From Mesorhizobium sp. NFR06 (GTDB lineage: Bacteria > Pseudomonadota > Alphaproteobacteria > Rhizobiales > Rhizobiaceae), in contig NZ_FOVT01000005.1 in assembly GCF_900115245.1 (NCBI RefSeq), forward strand, positions 62,001-126,000: a DNA stretch of 64,000 nucleotides, given 5' to 3'. Shown here in pieces: positions 57,832 through 64,000 of the stretch. The first letter of the stretch is position 1. Every line of letters begins with the position of its first letter. Both the position numbers and the translations under genes were made by a program. Under the pieces are notes generated by a model. The model was not told where the DNA came from, made no database searches, and saw only the letters and a list, made by a program, of their open reading frames with translations.

Positions 57832-60087
57832 ATGGGAAAAAGGCTTTTGCCGCCCGATGACAATGGCGGCGGCGACAAAATCGAACCGGTCGATCTGAAA
57901 GAAGCGCTCGAGCGGCGCTATCTCGCTTACGCGTTGTCGACCATCATGCACCGGGCGCTGCCCGATGTGCGCGACGGACTGAAGCCGGTCCATCGCCGCA
58001 TCATGCACGCCATGCGGCTGCTCAGGCTCAACCCCGATCAGGGCTTCGCCAAATGCGCCCGCATCGTCGGTGACGTGATGGGTAAATTCCACCCGCATGG
58101 CGACCAGTCGATCTACGACGCTTTGGTGCGCCTGGCGCAGGAATTCTCGATGCGCTACCCACTGGTCGACGGCCAGGGCAATTTCGGCAACATCGACGGC
58201 GATAACGCCGCCGCCATGCGCTACACCGAAGCGCGGATGACCGAGGTGGCGACCGAGTTGCTTGCCGGCATCACCGAGGACGCCGTCGACTTTCGCCCGA
58301 CCTACAATGAAGAGGACGAGGAGCCCTCCGTCCTGCCGGGCGCCTTTCCGAACCTGCTGGCCAACGGCTCGTCCGGCATCGCCGTCGGCATGGCGACCTC
58401 CATCCCGCCGCACAACGCCGCCGAGCTTTGCGATGCGGCACTGCATCTGATCGATCACCCGGAAGCGCCGGTGGCGAAGCTGATGGATTTCGTCCAGGGA
58501 CCGGATTTCCCGACCGGCGGCATCATCGTCGACAGCCGCGCCTCGATCCTCGAGGCCTATGAGACGGGCCGCGGCGGTTTCCGCGTGCGCTCCAAATGGG
58601 CCCAGGAGGACCAGGGCAGGGGCACCTGGAGCATCGTCGTCACCGAGATCCCTTACGGCGTCCAGAAGGCCAGGCTGATCGAAAAGATCGCCGAGCTTTT
58701 GATGGCGCGAAAGCTGCCGTTGCTCGAAGACATCCGCGACGAGAGCGCGGAAGACATCCGCGTCGTCCTGGTGCCGAAGAGCCGCACCGTCGATCCCGGC
58801 CTGCTGATGGAATCGCTGTTCAAGCTCACCGAGCTCGAAAGCCGCTTCCCGCTCAACATGAACGTGCTGTCGCGCGGCAAGGTGCCGAACGTCCTCTCGC
58901 TGAAGGGCGTGCTGAAGGAGTGGCTCGACCACCGCCGCGAGGTTCTGATCCGCCGCTCGAAATACCGGCTCGGCGAGATCGAGAAGCGGCTGGAAATCCT
59001 CGCCGGCTACCTGATTGCCTATCTCAACATCGACGAGGTCATCAGGATCATCCGCGAGGAGGATGAGCCCAAGCAGGTGATGATGGCCCGCTGGTCGCTC
59101 ACCGACAACCAGGCCGAAGCCATCCTCAACATGCGCCTGCGCGCCCTGCGCAAGCTGGAAGAAATCGAGATCCGTAAGGAGTTCGATGGCCTGACCGAGG
59201 AAAAGAAGCAGATCGAGGCCCTGCTGGCGTCCGACGCCAAGCAATGGTCGACGATCCGTTGGGAAGTCACCCAGGTCCGCGACAAGTTCGGCCCCGAGAC
59301 CGTGCTCGGCAAGCGCCGTACCCAGTTCGCCGATGCGCCCGAGCATGACCTGACCGACATCGCGCATGCCATGATCGAGCGCGAGCCGGTCACAGTCGTG
59401 GTGTCGGAAAAGGGCTGGCTGCGCGCCATGAAGGGCCACCTGACCGATCATTCGCAACTTGCCTTCAAGGAAGGCGACAGTCTCAAGCTTGCCTTCCATG
59501 CCCAGACCACGGACAAGATCCTGGTCTTCACCACGGGCGGCAAATTCTACACCATCGGCGCCGACCGGCTGCCGGGCGGGCGCGGCCATGGCGAGCCGAT
59601 CCGCATCATCGTCGACATGGAGAACGACCAGGACATCGTCACCGCCTTCGTCCATGATCCGAAGCGCAAGCTGCTGCTCGTCTCCTACGACGCCAACGGT
59701 TTTGTCGTCTCGGAGGAAGAGGTCGTCGCCAACACCCGCAAGGGCAAGCAGGTGATGAACGTCAAGGCGCCGGACGAGGCCAAGCGCTGCATTCCGGTCT
59801 CAGGCGACCATCTCGCCATCGTCGGCGAGAACCGCAAGATGCTGGTCTTCCCACTCGCTGAAATCCCGGAGATGGCGCGCGGCAAGGGCGTGCGCCTGCA
59901 GAAATACAAGGACGGCGGCGTGCTGGACCTGAAAACATTCTCGCTGGAAACAGGGCTTTCCTGGCAGGATTCGGCCGATCGCACCTTCGTCAAATCGCGC
60001 GAGGAGCTGACCGAGTGGATCGGGGCGCGGGCTGCCGCCGGCCGCATGGTGCCGAAGGGTTTTCCAAGGACGGGCAAGTTCGGATAG
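57832..60087 (+). CDS. parC: DNA topoisomerase IV subunit A
   Basis: 751 aa, the alphaproteobacterial ParC length. It is the breakage-reunion subunit that decatenates daughter chromosomes with ParE. Catalytic tyrosine Y131 in [24 protein letters not shown] and the quinolone-region helix ([19 protein letters not shown]) are intact. The C-terminal half has beta-propeller-like blades with [10 protein letters not shown] and GRGHGEPIR. An extension [17 protein letters not shown] precedes the winged helix. The ParE gene is not in the window. Confidence 0.95.
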   Translation: MGKRLLPPDDNGGGDKIEPVDLKEALERRYLAYALSTIMHRALPDVRDGLKPVHRRIMHAMRLLRLNPDQGFAKCARIVGDVMGKFHPHGDQSIYDALVRLAQEFSMRYPLVDGQGNFGNIDGDNAAAMRYTEARMTEVATELLAGITEDAVDFRPTYNEEDEEPSVLPGAFPNLLANGSSGIAVGMATSIPPHNAAELCDAALHLIDHPEAPVAKLMDFVQGPDFPTGGIIVDSRASILEAYETGRGGFRVRSKWAQEDQGRGTWSIVVTEIPYGVQKARLIEKIAELLMARKLPLLEDIRDESAEDIRVVLVPKSRTVDPGLLMESLFKLTELESRFPLNMNVLSRGKVPNVLSLKGVLKEWLDHRREVLIRRSKYRLGEIEKRLEILAGYLIAYLNIDEVIRIIREEDEPKQVMMARWSLTDNQAEAILNMRLRALRKLEEIEIRKEFDGLTEEKKQIEALLASDAKQWSTIRWEVTQVRDKFGPETVLGKRRTQFADAPEHDLTDIAHAMIEREPVTVVVSEKGWLRAMKGHLTDHSQLAFKEGDSLKLAFHAQTTDKILVFTTGGKFYTIGADRLPGGRGHGEPIRIIVDMENDQDIVTAFVHDPKRKLLLVSYDANGFVVSEEEVVANTRKGKQVMNVKAPDEAKRCIPVSGDHLAIVGENRKMLVFPLAEIPEMARGKGVRLQKYKDGGVLDLKTFSLETGLSWQDSADRTFVKSREELTEWIGARAAAGRMVPKGFPRTGKFG

Positions 60088-60099
60088 CGCGACCTTTTT

Positions 60100-60260
60100 C
60101 TTCTCCCCTTGTGGGAGAAGGTGGACGAGCGAAGCTCGGCCGGATGAGGGGTGCTCCACCTTGGCGATGCATTTGAAATTGCTGTCGTCTCACTCCGTCC
60201 AACACCCCTCATCCGTCTCGGCGCTACGCGCCGATCCACCTTCTCCCACAAGGGGAGAAG
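60100..60260. repeat. Long imperfect inverted repeat between parC and the AI-2E permease gene
   Basis: Arms of about 50-55 bp: cttctccccttgtgggagaa, then ccggatgaggggtg (60100-60152), against acacccctcatccg, then cttctcccacaaggggagaa (about 60201-60260). About 48 bp lies between. Each arm also contains its own hairpin. The large palindrome could end parC transcription. It is a member of the same repeat families seen elsewhere in the window. Confidence 0.75.
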
Positions 60261-60360
60261 GAGGGTCCCACCCAATCATTTGGACTATCGTCACGATTGC
60301 TGCACTATCATGCTGCATAAGCAGTCACGGAAATTTGTCGGGCAGGGGAGAAACGCGCGG

Positions 60361-61563
60361 TTGAAGCGGACTGAAATCCAGAAGCCGGGGCAGCAGCGCC
60401 TGTTCGGCCTGTCGACGCCGCTGCGGGCGGCCGTCATCCCGCCGTTGTCGGCGGCGCGCTGGCTCCTGGTGCTGATCGCCGCCGCCGGCGTCTATTTTTT
60501 CCACGGCTTCCTGTTCCCGGTGCTGGCCGCACTGGTCATCGCATTCGCCAGCTGGCCGCTCTACCGTCGGCTGCTCGCCGCGGTCGGCGGCAACCGCACC
60601 ATAGGCGCGACGCTCGCGATCCTTTTCATCCTCACCTTCCTGGTGGTGCCGATAGCGCTTGCCGGCACCTATGCCATCAACGAGTTGCGCGAGTGGGTGA
60701 CCTGGGCGATCGAGACCAATCGGCACGGCGCGGTGACGCCGCAATGGATCGCCACCATGCCCGTCGTCGGCGAGTGGCTGAACGAGCAGTGGACGGCCAG
60801 CCTCGGACATCCCGGCGGCATCGGCGAATTGATCCAGCTGATCAGCGGCTCCAACATCGGCACCATATACCGTGGCGCGCTGGCCGCCGGCGGCAGCGCC
60901 TTCGGGCTGCTGCTCACGCTTCTGTTCATGCTGATCGCGCTCTTCTTCGCCTATCGCGACGGCGAAGCCTTTGCGGCGCAGGTCGACCGTCTCGGCGAGC
61001 GTATCCTGCCGACGCGCTGGGAGCGCATCTCACGTGTCGTGCCGGCGACCATTTCGTCGACCGTGACGGGCATGACCGTCATCGCCATCGGCGAGGGCCT
61101 CGTGCTCGGCATCGCCTACTGGCTTGCCGGCGTCCCGTCGCCGGTGACGCTCGGCGCGCTCACCGGCATCATGGCGCTGATCCCGGGCGGCGCGCCGCTC
61201 TCCTTCACCCTGGTGTCGATCTATCTCGCGGCCAGCGGAAAGCTGTTCGCGGGCCTTGCGCTGTTTGTCTGGGGTGCGGTCGAGCTGTTCATCGTCGACA
61301 AGACCTTGCGCCCGAAGCTGGTCGGCGGACCGATCAAGCTGCCGTTCCTGCCGACCTTTTTCGGCCTGATCGGCGGCGTCAAGACGATGGGCTTCCTCGG
61401 CCTGTTCATCGGCCCGGTGCTCATGGCGCTGCTCGTCGCCATCTGGCGCGAATGGCTGCGCGAGGTCGAGATCATGGATGAGCTTCCGGCCGCCGCCGAT
61501 GATGGCAGCGAGCGGCCGCAGATCGAGGTGGCGGCCGAGACCAGGAAGATTCAAGCCGGGTGA
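60361..61563 (+). CDS. AI-2E/PerM family permease
   Basis: 400 aa polytopic protein of the AI-2 exporter (AI-2E, TqsA/PerM) superfamily, seven or eight helices with the family stretch LIPGGAPLSFTLVSIY and a C-terminal PTFFGLIGGVKTMGFLGLFIGPVL. Some members export small molecules or ions; the substrate is unknown. I preferred the TTG start at 60361, which has GGGGAG about 10 bases upstream; an ATG at 60310 gives 17 more residues but no ribosome site. The 3' end overlaps the convergent EamA gene by 13 bp. Confidence 0.85.
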   Translation: MKRTEIQKPGQQRLFGLSTPLRAAVIPPLSAARWLLVLIAAAGVYFFHGFLFPVLAALVIAFASWPLYRRLLAAVGGNRTIGATLAILFILTFLVVPIALAGTYAINELREWVTWAIETNRHGAVTPQWIATMPVVGEWLNEQWTASLGHPGGIGELIQLISGSNIGTIYRGALAAGGSAFGLLLTLLFMLIALFFAYRDGEAFAAQVDRLGERILPTRWERISRVVPATISSTVTGMTVIAIGEGLVLGIAYWLAGVPSPVTLGALTGIMALIPGGAPLSFTLVSIYLAASGKLFAGLALFVWGAVELFIVDKTLRPKLVGGPIKLPFLPTFFGLIGGVKTMGFLGLFIGPVLMALLVAIWREWLREVEIMDELPAAADDGSERPQIEVAAETRKIQAG

Positions 61564-62447
61564 TGCACCGCCAGGTCGGCGCGGCGCTTGCGCCCCTCTT
61601 GCAATTGCCAGAGCGAATGCGCGACCAGTGCCACGATCAGGATCGTGCCGCCGATCAGACTGTTGCGGGACGGTGTCTCGGCAAAGATCAGCCAGACCCA
61701 GACCGGCGCCAGCACCGTCTCCAGCAGATAGAACATCGCTACCTCCGGCCCCGAGATGTATTTCGGCCCATTGGCGAGGCAGAAAAACGAGATCGGCATG
61801 ATGATGGCGCCGTTGAAGATGATCCACCACGGCGCCGTGACGTGCAGCCCTTCGCCCGAAACCATGAAGGCCGCGAGCGCCAACGGCAGGACAACGCCGA
61901 CCAGTGCGGTAAAGCCCATGTCCTTGCCGCTGGCGCGGGAGATGGTGATGGCGATCGCCACGAACAGGGCCGAGCACAGCGCCATGAAGTCGCCGAACAG
62001 ATGTCCGGTTCCGACCGAACCTCCAACGATGATCAATACGCCGACGATCATAACCAGCATGGCGGCGATCGTGACCAGCTGCGGCCGCTCCCGCAGGAAC
62101 AGCCAGGACAGCAGCGCCGCGAACACCGTGTTGAAGGCCAGGATGAAGACCAGATCGGCGGTCGAGGTGTGATAGACGGCGATGACGAAGGTTACTCCGG
62201 TCAGGCCGTAGCATATGGCCACCACCAGACCCGACCACCCTGGAATGAGTTGCGGCGCGGTTCGGCTCATTGCCCGCCAGACGGCCCAGATCACCAGGGT
62301 GGCGATCAGGGCGGTGCCGGTGCGCAGCAACATGATGGTCCACGGGCTGCCGTCCGCCAGTCGGATCAGCGGAATGTCGACGGTCAGCGTCAGCCCGCCT
62401 AGGGCGGTGATCAGGAGCCCCTTCGTGTGAGCGTTATGGGAGGACAT
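61551..62447 (-). CDS. EamA family (DMT superfamily) permease
   Basis: 298 aa with ten helices forming two EamA repeats (about 10-135 and 150-285), AFNTVFAALLSWLFLRERP at the end of the first and VAMFYLLETVLAPVWVWLIFAE in the second. Members move metabolites such as amino acids or nucleosides outward; none can be named here. It lies 127 bp downstream of bpt on the same strand. Confidence 0.9.
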   Translation of the reverse strand: MSSHNAHTKGLLITALGGLTLTVDIPLIRLADGSPWTIMLLRTGTALIATLVIWAVWRAMSRTAPQLIPGWSGLVVAICYGLTGVTFVIAVYHTSTADLVFILAFNTVFAALLSWLFLRERPQLVTIAAMLVMIVGVLIIVGGSVGTGHLFGDFMALCSALFVAIAITISRASGKDMGFTALVGVVLPLALAAFMVSGEGLHVTAPWWIIFNGAIIMPISFFCLANGPKYISGPEVAMFYLLETVLAPVWVWLIFAETPSRNSLIGGTILIVALVAHSLWQLQEGRKRRADLAVHHPA

Positions 62448-62574
62448 GCGGTAAATTTCTCAAGATGAGGCGGAGTGACGCCGATCGGCGCGATTGCACA
62501 CTCTCCGCGCGACGGCGGAAAGACCAGGGTCCCCTCCGTGGAAACAGTTTAAGGTCGGGTTCTGGAAAAACTAT

Positions 62575-63339
62575 TCAGCGACTGACCGCTTCGTGCTCAT
62601 AGCGTTCCCAGCCTTTCGGGCCGAGATGCTCCTGCGGCATGAAGCGCATCTTATAGCTCATCTTGCGCGAGCCGTTGACCCAATAGCCGAGATAGACGTG
62701 GGGCAGGCCCATCGCCTTGGCGCGGGCGATGTGGTCGAGGATCATGAACGTGCCGAGCGAGCGGTCCTCGAAGTCGGGATTGAAGTAGGAATAGACCATC
62801 GACAGCCCGTCGGCCATCTTGTCGGTGAGCGCCACCGCGATCAGTTCGCCCTGACCCTTGCCGGTGATGAAGGTGTCGGGGCCGCGACGCCGGTATTCGA
62901 TGATCTTGGTGTCGACATGGGTGTCCTCGACCATCATCGCGTAGTCGAGCACGGTCATGTCCGACATGCCGCCGCGCCGGTGGCGGGCATCGAGATAGCT
63001 GCGGAAGAGCGAATATTGCTCGGTGGACGGCTGCGCGTCATGCATGGCGCCGACCAGATCGGCATTGCGCTGGATGACGCGGCGCATGTTGCGGCTGGGC
63101 TCGAATTCCTGCGCCAGGATGCGCACCGACACACAGGCGCGGCACGACTCGCAGGCCGGGCGGTAGGCGATGTTCTGCGAACGCCGGAAGCCGCCTTGCG
63201 TCAAAAGGTCGTTCATCTCCGACGCCTTGTCGCCGACGAGATGCGTGAACACCTTGCGCTCGAACTGTCCCTCCAGATAAGGGCATGGCGACGGCGCGGT
63301 CAGGAAGAACTGCGGCGACTGGGTCGGATGCTGCGTCAT
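62575..63339 (-). CDS. bpt: Aspartate/glutamate leucyltransferase (Bpt)
   Basis: 254 aa enzyme that moves Leu from Leu-tRNA to N-terminal Asp or Glu of proteins, making them ClpS/ClpAP degradation substrates (L/F-type N-end rule). PCPYLEG and [13 protein letters not shown] with the conserved cysteines at the N-terminus, and [20 protein letters not shown] near the C-terminus, are the Ate1/Bpt signatures. The RDD gene is next upstream on the same strand, a common rhizobial arrangement. Confidence 0.94.
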   Translation of the reverse strand: MTQHPTQSPQFFLTAPSPCPYLEGQFERKVFTHLVGDKASEMNDLLTQGGFRRSQNIAYRPACESCRACVSVRILAQEFEPSRNMRRVIQRNADLVGAMHDAQPSTEQYSLFRSYLDARHRRGGMSDMTVLDYAMMVEDTHVDTKIIEYRRRGPDTFITGKGQGELIAVALTDKMADGLSMVYSYFNPDFEDRSLGTFMILDHIARAKAMGLPHVYLGYWVNGSRKMSYKMRFMPQEHLGPKGWERYEHEAVSR

Positions 63340-63487
63340 CTAATCTTGGAAACGCTCCTGCGAATCGCCCTACCTTTGGCCCGGTCGCCGAAAAATTCAA
63401 CAGGATTGTGATGCCGCGAGGGCCTCGGCCTGTTCATATTTGAGCACAGGCGGCGCAGCGGTCTGATGAACGCGGCCGTGGACACCG

Positions 63488-63958
63488 TCAGATGTCGGTG
63501 CGCGTGACCACGGTGCCGAGCAGCAGGTCGTGCAGCGTGCGCTTGCGGTCGGAGAACAGCGTGACCAAGAGCACCAGCGGCGTCAGGACGACGTTGGCGG
63601 CCCAGAACAGCACCGAGTGCACCACCGCCGTCATGCCATCGATGCGGCTGCCGTCGAGCTTCTCCAGGCGGATGCCCATGATCTTCATGCCGGTCGTCGC
63701 CTGGTCGCGGCTGCCCAGCGTGTTCCAGATGTAGAGAATGGCGACCATCGGCACCAGCACGGAAAACAGCGCCCAGCCGAGGCCGAAGGTCAATAGACCG
63801 AGAATGGCGACCAGGATGGCGAACGGAATGGTCAGCAGCGCGACGAAGAAATAGTCGAGCAGGAAGGCAAAGATGCGCCTTGTCCGCACCCCGCGATAGG
63901 CGCGGGTGTCCTCGAACCTGGTCGTGATGATCTCACCGTCCAATACGCGCGCGTTCAT
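63488..63958 (-). CDS. RDD family membrane protein
   Basis: 156 aa, three or four helices. R-R-I-F-A-F-L-L-D-Y near residue 27-36 gives the RDD region, and GMKIMGIRLEKLDGSRID near 93-110 is the typical central loop. Shorter than the RDD protein at 17990 and without its C-terminal soluble domain. Ends with LLGTVVTRTDI. Followed by bpt on the same strand. The remaining 42 bp of the window are its upstream region. Confidence 0.9.
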   Translation of the reverse strand: MNARVLDGEIITTRFEDTRAYRGVRTRRIFAFLLDYFFVALLTIPFAILVAILGLLTFGLGWALFSVLVPMVAILYIWNTLGSRDQATTGMKIMGIRLEKLDGSRIDGMTAVVHSVLFWAANVVLTPLVLLVTLFSDRKRTLHDLLLGTVVTRTDI

Positions 63959-64000
63959 GTCCGTTCCTCGATCGCGGCACCCGCAACAAGGCGGCTGCCG

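Overview
The window looks like chromosomal DNA of a rhizobial alphaproteobacterium, most likely Mesorhizobium or a close relative (inference). It is visibly G+C-rich, with strong third-position G/C bias. It carries a very large cyclic beta-1,2-glucan synthase next to its NdvA-type exporter, a Bpt-type leucyltransferase, a GlxA-type regulator, and many copies of short palindromic intergenic elements containing a 'ctcccccac..ggggag' core. No plasmid, phage structural or conjugation genes are present; the content is mostly housekeeping, envelope and catabolic.

Layout. 1-3901 (+): histidine utilisation, hutH (3' part only), hutG, hutU and a HutD-like gene, with a repeat element between hutH and hutG. 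4172-14895 (+): envelope glucan module, ndvB/cgs then ndvA/chvA. 15060-17777: a ccmC without its usual ccm neighbours, a DSD1/D-threonine-aldolase-like PLP enzyme (-) and a D-lyxose isomerase-like cupin (+). 17990-23949 (-): a six-gene, overlapping membrane/chaperone operon (DUF4129, DUF4350, MoxR ATPase, DUF58, SpoIIM-like, RDD), facing two tandem paralogous membrane proteins (24093-25837, +).

25841-33058 is a minus-strand metabolic cluster. It contains a frameshifted NUDIX gene, a GlxA-type AraC regulator, a DddP-like M24 protein lacking the DddP catalytic Asp, an isochorismatase-like hydrolase, an HSL-type alpha/beta hydrolase, an orphan Tat-type peptide-family solute-binding protein and a TPR-protein remnant. 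It reads as an uptake and hydrolysis module that has been eroded or is incomplete. It is followed by free-methionine-R-sulfoxide reductase, a YeiH-type exporter and an aldehyde dehydrogenase.

36.5-42.9 kb is accessory-like: small unknown proteins, a site-2-type protease, an acyltransferase, and a remnant of an element integrated at tRNA-Gln(CUG). That remnant consists of a duplicated tRNA 3' part at 41511, a decayed tyrosine integrase, and two small genes. From 43 kb to the end, conserved genes return: YbhN-like membrane protein, ppx/gppA, rlmE, an MFS pump, guaB behind a terminator/anti-terminator-like leader, MAPEG, rnd, an MFS/DeoR divergent pair, aspS, a periplasmic unknown, parC, an AI-2E-family permease, an EamA permease, bpt and an RDD protein.

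The best candidates for something undescribed are the guaB leader, the DddP-like protein without its lyase residue inside the hydrolase cluster, and the MoxR/SpoIIM/RDD operon with its divergent membrane paralogs. All functions are assigned by reading motifs; no database search was run.
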